Shown in pieces: positions 1 to 8,155 of a stretch of 64,000 bases of DNA. The notes beneath the pieces are model-generated. The model ran no database searches. It was not told the origin of the DNA and worked only from the letters and a program-made list of their open reading frames with translations. The translations under genes were made by a program, and so were the position numbers. Origin of the DNA: JAWLCA01 sp041687395 (GTDB taxonomy: Bacteria; Pseudomonadota; Alphaproteobacteria; Rhodobacterales; Rhodobacteraceae). Position 1 is the first letter of the stretch, and each line of letters begins with the position of its first letter. The stretch spans positions 11,137 through 75,136 of the forward strand of contig JAWLCA010000022.1 in the NCBI GenBank assembly GCA_041687395.1, written 5' to 3'.

Positions 1-2
1 CG

Positions 3-1766
3 CGCAGTGACGGCAACCCCCTCATGCTCGAGGCACTGGCCCGCTCGGTCGGGAGCCTCAGCGACGCCGATCTGGGTCAGCAACTGCAGGTGCCGACGTC
101 GATCTATGAAAGCATCTCGGGGCGGCTCGACGGCCTGCGGCATGGCCGGCATGTCGTCTCTTTGCTTTCGGTTTTCCAGGAACCGATCGATGAAACCACG
201 CTGGCGCGGGCGCTCGGCTGCGGGCTGCAGGATCTTGATGGAGCGGTGATCGAGCTGATCGACGCCGGGATCGTCGAAAGGTTCGGGGGCGGCGCTACGC
301 CAGGCTTGCGGTTCCAGCACAGCCTTTATCGAGAGGTGAGTTACGAGCGGCTGGTGAAATCAACCCGCATCAGGCTGCACCGTCAGGTTTACGATGCGTT
401 GACGTACACCGGTTCCGATCTGGAAACTGTGCGGCCGGGCCTCTTGGCCTGGCATGCAGCGCAGGCAGGCGATCATGCGAATGCAGCACCGCTTGCGCTG
501 TCTGCCGGCGAGAAGGCGATGCAGAATTCGGCACTGATCGAGGCAGGGCATTTCCTGCGCCAGGCTCTCGCATCGCTCGATCGGTTGCCCCCCACGCGCG
601 AGACGGACCGCTTGCGCCTCAAGGTGCTGATCGCCCAGGCGTCGGTCACCCGTGCACGACACGGTATTGCCGTCGACGAAGTCAATGAACTGGGCCAGAA
701 GGCGCTGTCGCTGGCCCAAGCCTTGGGTGACAACCGCAGTGAACTCATCGCGCTCTCGGGGCTTTATGCCCACGCCTTGGTGCGGGCCAACTACCCCGCC
801 GCCGCGACTTGGGCCTCGCGGTTGATCGAGGTCGCGACGGTGACGCAGGACGGTACCTTTCGAATGATCGGCGAGCGCGGGCTTGGCGCCGTCGCCCTGC
901 ACACTGGTACGTTCGATGAAGCCGAGACACGGCTGCGCCGCGCGCTTGAGAGCTACGACACCGCGACGCACCTGCCTCTTGCGCATGCGCAAGGCTACGA
1001 TCATGCCGAGCTTTCCGCGGTCTTCCTGTCCTTCACGCTCTGGCTCAAGGGCGACCCGGTCGAGGCGGCGCGGATCGGTGAGTTCGCGATCAGCCATTCG
1101 CGGCGTATCGAGCATGCCCATTCCCTGGCTCAAGCGCTTCTGTTCCGGTCGATGCTGGCGACGCTGGCGCGCGATCACGCCACCGCTCTCGCGTGCGGGC
1201 ATGAGGCGATCGAAGTGGGCGGGCGTCATGGACTTGCCGTGATGCATGGGGCAGGCGGCTTCTTTGTCGAAGCCGCGCACCTGATGTCGCAGAGCCGACC
1301 GCCGGATCCCGGTGAACTGGAAGTGCTGCGAGAGCGGCATGATGCCTTTCTCAAGGTCAATCCTTACAATTACGGCCCGGTAACGGGCGCGGTCCTCGCC
1401 GATCTCCTGCTTCACGGCAACCAACCGACCCTGGCATCCGAGGCGTTGCGCATTGCCGAGGAAACCCAAGACCGGACGGGCGAGACATGGTGCAAGCCCG
1501 AACTCGAGCGTGTCAGGGCGCGCCTGGAAGCAGCCGATAGTGACCACGCGGCGTCCATCCGGATGCTGCGTGATGCCTTGCAGGCCGCCGAACACGGAAG
1601 AAGCAACATGCTGGCACTTCGCATCGCTTGCGATCTGGTAAAGGCCAGTCCGTCACCCGGTTCGATGGAACGTTTGGCCACGGTCCGTCGCCGGATGATC
1701 TCGATCGACGACGGATGGGATGCTGTACGCTGTCAGAATCTGCTGAGGCGCACTGCGCCTGCCTGA
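3..1766 (+). CDS. C-terminal part of an adenylate-cyclase/AAA-type ATPase signalling protein with TPR-like repeats (5' end outside window)
   Basis: The reading frame is open from the first bases, and the codons before the first ATG (position 24) read RSDGNPL. That stretch is typical of the end of the NTPase domain in large AAA-type ATPases fused to adenylate/guanylate cyclase or LuxR domains, so the true start lies upstream of the window. The visible ~587 residues are alpha-helical and rich in Ala/Leu, with repeated helix pairs resembling TPRs (for example ALSLAQALGDNRSELIAL and EEAxxL-type helices), as expected for the C-terminal half of this family. No catalytic domain is visible here. The gene ends convergently with the flavoprotein of the next operon, overlapping it by 34 bp. 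Its role is probably signal-responsive ATPase/cyclase function, but the diagnostic N-terminus cannot be seen. Confidence 0.7.
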   Translation, partial: RSDGNPLMLEALARSVGSLSDADLGQQLQVPTSIYESISGRLDGLRHGRHVVSLLSVFQEPIDETTLARALGCGLQDLDGAVIELIDAGIVERFGGGATPGLRFQHSLYREVSYERLVKSTRIRLHRQVYDALTYTGSDLETVRPGLLAWHAAQAGDHANAAPLALSAGEKAMQNSALIEAGHFLRQALASLDRLPPTRETDRLRLKVLIAQASVTRARHGIAVDEVNELGQKALSLAQALGDNRSELIALSGLYAHALVRANYPAAATWASRLIEVATVTQDGTFRMIGERGLGAVALHTGTFDEAETRLRRALESYDTATHLPLAHAQGYDHAELSAVFLSFTLWLKGDPVEAARIGEFAISHSRRIEHAHSLAQALLFRSMLATLARDHATALACGHEAIEVGGRHGLAVMHGAGGFFVEAAHLMSQSRPPDPGELEVLRERHDAFLKVNPYNYGPVTGAVLADLLLHGNQPTLASEALRIAEETQDRTGETWCKPELERVRARLEAADSDHAASIRMLRDALQAAEHGRSNMLALRIACDLVKASPSPGSMERLATVRRRMISIDDGWDAVRCQNLLRRTAPA

Positions 1767-3133
1767 CCGCCGACCTCGGCCAGTGCACCTTCGTCGAGAA
1801 GATTGCGCAGAATCCGCTGTGCGACGGCAGGCCCAACGTCACGTTCCAGCCGCGCAGAAAGCGCCACAATGGGAGCGGGAGGATCGAGAATCTCCGCCAG
1901 CCGTGTGGCCGTTACGGGTCCGATCCGCGGCGCGGCCTCCTTGCTCTTGCAAAGCCAGATCGCCGGGGTCCATCGGATGCGATCCGCCTCGAGCACCGCA
2001 ATCCGAGACAAGGGCGAAGCCAGGCCAAGCGGCCGGGACAGCGTCGGCCAACGGTTCGCTTCAGGTTTCTGGAGGGGCGTACCGGAAGTCGCGATGGTGC
2101 AGGTTGACCAGAAGGCGGAGTGCCGCCTCGTCTGCTCGCCATAGGCGCGCGCCGTCGCAGTGAGTGCAGCATCGGCAGCCCGGTGATGACGGTCGCGGAT
2201 GAAAGACCGCGCCGCCGCATCGTCCCCCGCCGGATCCAGCAGCGTCGCGACGGCCGCCGCTGCCTGTGCGCCACTGCGAAAGGCATGAAGCAATCCATGC
2301 GAAGCAATAGGATCACGGGCCAGCGCTGCATCACCTATCCGCAGGACTCCGGGTGCTGGAAAAGGGTCATCTGCCAGCCTGAGCATCGCAGGCACCGCCT
2401 TGCCCACCAAGAGCTGTTCAGGCAGACCAAACAAGGAACTTGCGAGTTGCTCCTCAAGCATCGCCTGACGGCCTCCGGTGTCCAGCCCGGATAGCGAGCT
2501 GCCGGCAAGGAAAAGTGCCCCGGAAAGGCGGCCGTCGGGCAGGTAACAGGCCCATGTCCAGCCGTCGGACAGCGCCTCGATATGCATCAAGGGGGCGCGC
2601 ACCCCCGCCGAGTGACACCCGGTGAACGGAAGCGCCACAAGCTGAACGCCATTCCTTCCACGCGACGCTGTTGCCCCAAGACCGGCACGCCCCCGCGCGT
2701 CGACGACAAACCGTGCGGCGATTTCGTCCTGTCCAAGACGCACAACGGCGGCCTTGCCTGACGACCGGATTTCCCCTGCACGTGCGACGATGGTCCGCGC
2801 GCGCGGCGCCATTGGCCACAAGGCACGGTGAAACCGACAGCGGTCCAGCAGCAGCGGCGCGGCCTCGCCAAGATTCCTGTACTCGGGTTGTCCGCGCCAG
2901 TGCATGTGCATCGTGCCCGCCCGTCCAAGACTGGCGGAGGCGAGTGCATCGCCGAAGCCCAGCCTTTGGGCAAGCGCCCATCCGTTCACGGGAAGGCTTT
3001 CGATCCGGGGCGACGGATCCCGGCCCGGATCGATTAGGGTTACCTGAAGCCCCGCTTCGGAAAGGCCCTTGGCCGCGGCCATGCCCGCTGGCCCAGCGCC
3101 AACCACCGCGACATCCGTTTCAACCCGGCTCAT
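1733..3133 (-). CDS. FAD-dependent monooxygenase-like flavoprotein, LodB/QhpG family (tryptophylquinone maturation)
   Basis: This 466-residue protein begins with a Rossmann dinucleotide-binding motif (VGAGPAGMAAA, residues ~11-21). Near residue 260-285 it carries the second FAD motif, GVLRIGDAALARDP followed by SHGLLHAF, as in flavin monooxygenases of the tryptophan-halogenase/LodB/QhpG group. LodB and QhpG hydroxylate the precursor tryptophan during biogenesis of protein-derived cysteine tryptophylquinone (CTQ). It is the last gene of a minus-strand operon and overlaps the radical SAM gene by 14 bp. The context (radical SAM enzyme plus LodA-like polypeptides) is what points to a CTQ-maturation role; by sequence alone it could be another flavin hydroxylase or halogenase. 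The C-terminal ~100 residues after the FAD fold are not assigned to a domain. Confidence 0.75.
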   Translation of the reverse strand: MSRVETDVAVVGAGPAGMAAAKGLSEAGLQVTLIDPGRDPSPRIESLPVNGWALAQRLGFGDALASASLGRAGTMHMHWRGQPEYRNLGEAAPLLLDRCRFHRALWPMAPRARTIVARAGEIRSSGKAAVVRLGQDEIAARFVVDARGRAGLGATASRGRNGVQLVALPFTGCHSAGVRAPLMHIEALSDGWTWACYLPDGRLSGALFLAGSSLSGLDTGGRQAMLEEQLASSLFGLPEQLLVGKAVPAMLRLADDPFPAPGVLRIGDAALARDPIASHGLLHAFRSGAQAAAAVATLLDPAGDDAAARSFIRDRHHRAADAALTATARAYGEQTRRHSAFWSTCTIATSGTPLQKPEANRWPTLSRPLGLASPLSRIAVLEADRIRWTPAIWLCKSKEAAPRIGPVTATRLAEILDPPAPIVALSARLERDVGPAVAQRILRNLLDEGALAEVGGQAGAVRLSRF

Positions 3134-4463
3134 CGAACCAGTCGGGACGATGTTCGATCATCCGCGAATAGGCCGACATGGAGAAATGCAGCCAGCCACG
3201 AACGAAGTCGCATGCGGGGCGCCCGGCATGAAGAACCTCCTGATGGCAACCACCGCCGCAGAGCCTGCGTGCCCAGCAGCGCGTACAGGGGGCTTGGCGT
3301 TCGACCGACCGTTCGTCCAGCCAGGTGCGGCGGGCCTTATGATCAATGCCGCCGCTAAGATCGCCCATCTTTCCCAGCGGGTCGTTCACAAAGCGGTGGC
3401 AGGCCGAGTAGGCCCCGCTCGCATCAACCGCGAGATAGTCGCGCGCCGCGCCGCAGGCATGGCTGCGGGGTCGCCCTTGGTGCAGTTCGCGTAGCGCTGT
3501 CGCAAGGTTTGCGAATGGGTGCGTCCGGCCATTGAGTACTGCCTCGAGCCATGAGTCGCCACAGCGGATCATCGCGTCCAGTAGCGCCGTAAAATCAGCC
3601 GGCTGAAGCGCACCCCGGCCGGTGGGCGAGGTGATCGACGGCGACACCCCGACCGATGAGAACCCCAGATCTGCCAGCGCGGAGATCGTATCGTCAAGAT
3701 CAAGGTTCGCGGGCGTGACCGTCACCCGTGCGGACAGGGCGATCCGATCCGCGTGGCGACTCAGCCGGGCAACTCCGGCCGCAACCCGGTCGAAGCTTCC
3801 CTGTCCGCCTCGGCCCGGGCGCAGCCGGTCATTCGTTGCGCGTGACCCGTCCAGACTGACCGTGACCGCAAAGCGATGCTCAGCCAGGAAGGCTGCATCC
3901 TGCTCGGTGATCAGCGTTCCATTCGTGGTGGTCGAGAACCCGACGGCGACTGCCCGCATTCCCGCGCGTAGACGCGCGTGGCGAACAGCGCGGTGGATGA
4001 GGTCGCGTGCGACCAGAGGTTCGCCCCCCATGAACGCGATTTTCACGCCGCCGCCGGGTGGCGTGTCTCCGATCAGCGTGTCGATGGCTTGACGCGCCAC
4101 ATCCCAGGACATCCGGCCGTCCGGTCCGCCGAAGTTGCCACCCGAAGCATAGCAATAGACGCAGGCCAGATTGCAGGTCTGCGATACGGTCAGCGCCAGT
4201 GCGCGAACGGGCCGCGTCGGGTTATCGGGAGGTGGCGCCAGCGCGGCGGCCGTCAGCCCGAGTTGCATGAGCGCCGCCGCCGTTCCCGCGTCGCCATCCA
4301 GCAGCCCCTTTGCGAGGGTGGCGGCCTGAGTATCGTCGAGACGATAGAGCCCCATCGTCTCGGCCACCAGTGCCAGGTCGCCTGCAAGATGGGCATGTGC
4401 GCTTTGTGGACGTGCGGCGTCCATCGCGACCGACGCAGGGGAAGGCGCCGAGTCACGTGGCAT
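3120..4463 (-). CDS. Radical SAM/SPASM peptide-modifying enzyme, QhpD-like
   Basis: The 447-residue protein has the radical SAM cluster motif CNLACVYC at residues 97-104, followed by GGEP (FMGGEPLVA). Its C-terminal SPASM-like region contains HACGAARDYLAVD, a CHR motif, CTRCWARRLCGGGCHQE and a final CDF. The CGAxRxYLAVD...CWARxLCGGGC layout is the one I associate with QhpD, which forms Cys-to-Asp/Glu thioether cross-links in the gamma subunit of quinohemoprotein amine dehydrogenase. It starts with ATG inside the end of the LodA-C/ferritin gene (11 bp overlap) and overlaps the following flavoprotein gene. The likely substrate is one of the two LodA-like polypeptides encoded just upstream, since no QhpC-like small Cys-rich subunit is visible. 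The substrate assignment is inference. Confidence 0.82.
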   Translation of the reverse strand: MPRDSAPSPASVAMDAARPQSAHAHLAGDLALVAETMGLYRLDDTQAATLAKGLLDGDAGTAAALMQLGLTAAALAPPPDNPTRPVRALALTVSQTCNLACVYCYASGGNFGGPDGRMSWDVARQAIDTLIGDTPPGGGVKIAFMGGEPLVARDLIHRAVRHARLRAGMRAVAVGFSTTTNGTLITEQDAAFLAEHRFAVTVSLDGSRATNDRLRPGRGGQGSFDRVAAGVARLSRHADRIALSARVTVTPANLDLDDTISALADLGFSSVGVSPSITSPTGRGALQPADFTALLDAMIRCGDSWLEAVLNGRTHPFANLATALRELHQGRPRSHACGAARDYLAVDASGAYSACHRFVNDPLGKMGDLSGGIDHKARRTWLDERSVERQAPCTRCWARRLCGGGCHQEVLHAGRPACDFVRGWLHFSMSAYSRMIEHRPDWFDEPG

Positions 4464-6300
4464 TCTTCGGCACCTCCCAAAGCGCGAAGAAGGGAATGCC
4501 CAGACCTTTCACGCCATCGCCGCGGGCCAAGCGCTCGGCCTCTGCCTGAAAGGCGCGCATCGCGTCGCGAGAGCGCAGGATGCACGCCTCTGCGCGCGGC
4601 ATGTCATCGAGATGTTCGGCATCGTAGCCGTCTTTCAGCGCCCCGACGATATCTTGCAGATGACCCAACGCCGGCTTGACAGCCGCATCGTCCGCCGGTG
4701 CGAGTTCAATGTCCCGCAGGACCAGCAACGGATGCGCCTCATACCGCGCCAGGAGTTCGCGAATGTTGCGGAATTTCTGGTAGTGCTGCACTCCGTCGCT
4801 GTCGATCCGGACGGCAAGTTCGTAGAGCCCCGGAGGATAGGTTCCAGGGTTGCGGCGCAGGTGATCGACCAGCCCGGCGTATTCGCTGTCCAAGGGGTTG
4901 GCCGGCCGCTCCACCTCCACAAAGTCCGCAAGCGCCGAAAGGGTGGCGGGCCGAAGCTTTCGTACCCTTGCTTCAAGGTCATCCGGTGGCAGGCCCGTAA
5001 CAGGATCGGCATAGGCGGGCTGAAACGGCTGGATGACGGGGACATACCCACCTTCAGGGTAGTGGCCAGCGCGATCCAGCGTCCAGAGAATCTGGTTGAC
5101 CCATCGCATGTGGGTCATCTCGCTCAGAGCGACCGATAGAAGCGTCTGCCGCGCGGCGCGCAGATCGTCGGCCAGATCCGGCCAAGCCCGGCGTTGATCG
5201 GACGTGACCTCATCCGGCGCCCTAAGCGAGAAATACGCGTAGAGGTAAACCATCGAGAGGGTGAATTCGAGCGGTGCGAGTTCTTCGGTCAGATCCTGGA
5301 TGACCTCGGCCGTCGATGCGTAGGCATGTCTCAATCCCGCCATCGGCGGGGTTGTCGGCGTTCCATCGGTCTCTTCGCCTTGCAGCACGAAATCAAGCTC
5401 CTGCCAGCGCAGGTTCATTTCGTAGGGATCGTACTGCTCTGCCCGCGCGCGTTCGAGCGTGGATGCCACAGAGACATCCCGCGCCGAACCGCGCCGACGC
5501 ATCCAGTCGATGAAGGTGACGGCCTGCGCAGGATCGTCCGACGACGTCCCGTCCTCGAGTGACGGCCCCCGCACCGGCCCCAGCACGATGTCGGGATGGT
5601 TCGAGGCCCAGTACTGGCAGGCGCAATCCCGGAAGTCGTGCGTCCAGGGGCTGCACATCGAGGCCGTCAACTCACCGGGCCGGTAGACATCGGGGATCAT
5701 CCCCTCGCCATCGAGATATCGACGCCGCTTGCCGCGCAGGACGACCGGATTGCCGACCGGCTGGCCCGCGGCATCACGGCGGGTGAGAGCGATTGTCAGG
5801 TCGGCTGTGTCCGGGTCCTGGTCGGCCTCGATGGAGCGGATCACCCACCAGCAGGTCTCGCCTTCATAGGGGATCATGTGCACTGCGTTCTGGAAGACAT
5901 CGAAATCGTAAAGCGCGATGCGCTTGCCGTATTGTTCGACCCAATGGAGATACCATTCCCCATCGCCAAGCGCCGCGCCTTCTGGGCCGTTCAGCTGTTG
6001 CTTCAGCGTTCCAAGCCAGCCCGCATCCTCTTCGAAGATAGGATCGCTCTCCACATCGGCATTGACCAGATGCGCACCCTGTGTGCCATCCGGCCCCGAT
6101 GGTTCGATTCCAAGGAACTCGAAGGTGAGACCCGGAAAGAAGCGCACGTCCAGTTGTCGCAGGTCGAATTCAAGCCCTGGGTAGCAGTTGCCCACGCCTG
6201 ATTCCATCAACGTCGAGGCAGGATTGCCAAGCACGGGCTCGGGATACGCCGGGGGGCATGTGGTCGCGGCGCGGTTGAGGGGTTTCGGCGCGTCACCCAT
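4453..6300 (-). CDS. LodA-like C-terminal half (probable CTQ site) fused to a ferritin-like domain
   Basis: I chose the ATG at 6300 (615 aa), which overlaps the preceding stop by 8 bp; a longer frame begins at 6348. Residues ~35-60 read GVGNCYPGLEFDLRQL, resembling the GNC...CPGIEM region of LysOx LodA. Residues 216-237 contain CSPW, DFRDC and CQYWASNHPD, resembling the LodA stretch CPWQADFFNC that supplies the CTQ cysteine. Cys226 (or Cys228) and Trp231 are therefore candidate CTQ precursors. From about residue 322 to 480 there is a ferritin-like (VioB/iminophenylpyruvate-dimer-synthase type) helical domain, with an early Glu-rich helix (ELAPLEFTLSMVYLYAYF), an ExxH (EMTHM) and GVQHYQKF as possible metal ligands. 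Canonical LodA is one chain of about 700 residues with no ferritin domain. The homology comes from remembered family motifs, not an alignment. Confidence 0.68.
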   Translation of the reverse strand: MGDAPKPLNRAATTCPPAYPEPVLGNPASTLMESGVGNCYPGLEFDLRQLDVRFFPGLTFEFLGIEPSGPDGTQGAHLVNADVESDPIFEEDAGWLGTLKQQLNGPEGAALGDGEWYLHWVEQYGKRIALYDFDVFQNAVHMIPYEGETCWWVIRSIEADQDPDTADLTIALTRRDAAGQPVGNPVVLRGKRRRYLDGEGMIPDVYRPGELTASMCSPWTHDFRDCACQYWASNHPDIVLGPVRGPSLEDGTSSDDPAQAVTFIDWMRRRGSARDVSVASTLERARAEQYDPYEMNLRWQELDFVLQGEETDGTPTTPPMAGLRHAYASTAEVIQDLTEELAPLEFTLSMVYLYAYFSLRAPDEVTSDQRRAWPDLADDLRAARQTLLSVALSEMTHMRWVNQILWTLDRAGHYPEGGYVPVIQPFQPAYADPVTGLPPDDLEARVRKLRPATLSALADFVEVERPANPLDSEYAGLVDHLRRNPGTYPPGLYELAVRIDSDGVQHYQKFRNIRELLARYEAHPLLVLRDIELAPADDAAVKPALGHLQDIVGALKDGYDAEHLDDMPRAEACILRSRDAMRAFQAEAERLARGDGVKGLGIPFFALWEVPKNAT

Positions 6301-8155
6301 GATCGCCCTCCGCGTCCGGCACCGCGGCGTTCGACCGCCACCGCGCATCGGTTTCCAGCTTGTCCAGATAACCCATCAAGAGGTCATACTGGCGGCGCGT
6401 GATGCTGAGCGGCACCCCCATCGAGTGCCGCATGTAGGGCGGCATGCGCATGTCGTAGGTCTGATCCATGACATTGCGCGGATCGCGGTAACGCGGCGGA
6501 TTATCATCCGACGGCCGACGGCGACCGCCACTTTCTTCTTCGGGAAGATCCCACCTGCCGACGGGCACCTGCGCCGGCTTCTGCACACCGACTCGCTGCG
6601 GCAGATCGGCCAACCGGGCAAAGGGCGGACGGACGATCCGGCGCACGCGGTCAGGCCGTCGGGCCAGAAACTCCTGCAGCACCGGGCTATCCGCCATCCG
6701 CGCATGAACCTGCTGCACCACCTGCGTAAAGGGCAACCGGTCACTCGCGCCCGAAGTCGATACCCGGGTGTCGCCCTGTCCCGGCGTGTAATCGGGCGTG
6801 ATCTCGGCAAAAGGAATGTCGCTTGCCCGCATGCTCTTCGGGCCCAGCCGGGGCGAAAGCCCCTCGTCCCAGTCCGCGTCGTCCGGCCCGGTGGTGCTGC
6901 CGAGGATGCCAGCATTCCCGGCCAGCGCCCAGGACCGCCGTTGATCCAGATTCACAAGGCTCGCCGTCTCGAAGATGCGCCGGAAGAGATCGAGGATTTC
7001 GCCGGGCGTCGTTGCAAGGTCGGGCACCGGGGGCGGCAGTTCTCGATCGTCGAGTTCGTCACGGATCGAATACATCGGGCGGCGGTCTGGCGCGAAGTCG
7101 GGTGGACCGGAAAAGGCGCGCGCCAGTGCCTTCAGTACCCGACCGCCAATCGATAATGTGGCTTCGATCATCAGGTCACAGGTGTCGTCGATCGTTCCCC
7201 ATCCATCTCCCGACCCCTCGCGCGCACCATCGTAGCTGTCCTGCGGCGTGGGCCATTTCGGCGTGCCTCCGGTGCGGAAGTTGAACCCTGACCAAGGGGT
7301 ATCGGGGCTCAGGATGCGGTTTTCGGGGCGGGTCATGCGGTGGTTTCGCCCATACTCGGTCACGGCGGGTTCGAAATCACCGGGGGGTCGTGGCGAAGCT
7401 GTCGCGATCGTGGCATCCGGCGGCCCGAACGTGTCCCCTTTTCCTGGCGTGAACCGCAGGCGGATCTGGTCAAGCCTGGTCCGACAACTCCAGTCTTCAT
7501 CGTTCGGCAGGAATGTCTGTACCATGCCAAGTGGCAGCGGAGCGTCCGGCCGAACGAGCGGAACCTGATCGCGGGTGTGCGGGCTGATCGCATCAAGCCG
7601 ATGGGGTCGGTAGGAGTCGGCCGGGAAGGAGACATGCGCGACGGCCGCGCAAGACGCAAGTTTCGTCCGCGACTGCGCCTTCCGGTTGCCCGCGTCCACC
7701 CGAAAGACGAGGTCGCCAAGGCGCGCTCCGCGCGCTTCAAGGAACCGCCGCGTGACGGGCACCGCAAGGATGCGGCCGTCGGGGTGCTGCACCCGCGCCC
7801 ACAACTCGAAGAACGGCGCGACGGGGCGCACACGCCCCCTTCGGTCCTTGAAGGTGATGCGATGTGGCGTTTTGATGACAAGCCGGTGCGGCCAATGCCC
7901 ATCGCCCCTTGCAGACTCCAAATGAAGTGACGGCGCGGGTTCGATCATGGTCTGCATGCCGCGGTGCGGGTTTTCGTCGATCTTCCAGCGGTAGGCATCC
8001 ATCGGTTCACGGGCGCTTCCGACCCGCGCGATGGCCATGGGGGGATCGAAGTACAGGCCCACGACTTGCCCCTTCGCGGGATCGCTGCAGCACCAGTCGG
8101 CGCATGGCCCATCGCCCGACGCGCGGGAGGCGCAGTTCTTTTCCTCCTCGATCAT
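6293..8155 (-). CDS. LodA-like N-terminal half (split LodA/GoxA family protein)
   Basis: This 620-residue protein starts with ATG overlapping the upstream stop (ATGA). It has LodA N-terminal hallmarks: AIARVGSA at residues 41-48 (LodA: GVARLGN), GDGWGTIDDTCDLMIEATL at ~317-335 (LodA: DDWYDDISDGSVTCVV), and PDFAPD at 352-357. It lacks the Cys/Trp CTQ region, which lies in the next gene downstream, so the two genes together cover one LodA plus extra sequence. The N-terminus has a Cys cluster (CADWCCSDP) and no signal peptide; LodA proteins are exported without a classical one. Residues after ~400 (Arg/Pro-rich, many charged segments) are not recognised. The active enzyme is presumably a heterodimeric amine or amino-acid oxidase, but the substrate is unknown. 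Confidence 0.68.
   Translation of the reverse strand: MIEEEKNCASRASGDGPCADWCCSDPAKGQVVGLYFDPPMAIARVGSAREPMDAYRWKIDENPHRGMQTMIEPAPSLHLESARGDGHWPHRLVIKTPHRITFKDRRGRVRPVAPFFELWARVQHPDGRILAVPVTRRFLEARGARLGDLVFRVDAGNRKAQSRTKLASCAAVAHVSFPADSYRPHRLDAISPHTRDQVPLVRPDAPLPLGMVQTFLPNDEDWSCRTRLDQIRLRFTPGKGDTFGPPDATIATASPRPPGDFEPAVTEYGRNHRMTRPENRILSPDTPWSGFNFRTGGTPKWPTPQDSYDGAREGSGDGWGTIDDTCDLMIEATLSIGGRVLKALARAFSGPPDFAPDRRPMYSIRDELDDRELPPPVPDLATTPGEILDLFRRIFETASLVNLDQRRSWALAGNAGILGSTTGPDDADWDEGLSPRLGPKSMRASDIPFAEITPDYTPGQGDTRVSTSGASDRLPFTQVVQQVHARMADSPVLQEFLARRPDRVRRIVRPPFARLADLPQRVGVQKPAQVPVGRWDLPEEESGGRRRPSDDNPPRYRDPRNVMDQTYDMRMPPYMRHSMGVPLSITRRQYDLLMGYLDKLETDARWRSNAAVPDAEGDHG

Noticed and set aside
360..1595. 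411-codon minus-strand frame opposite the TPR-containing ATPase gene
   Set aside because: Antisense shadow with no recognisable domain; the plus frame carries the recognisable family features.
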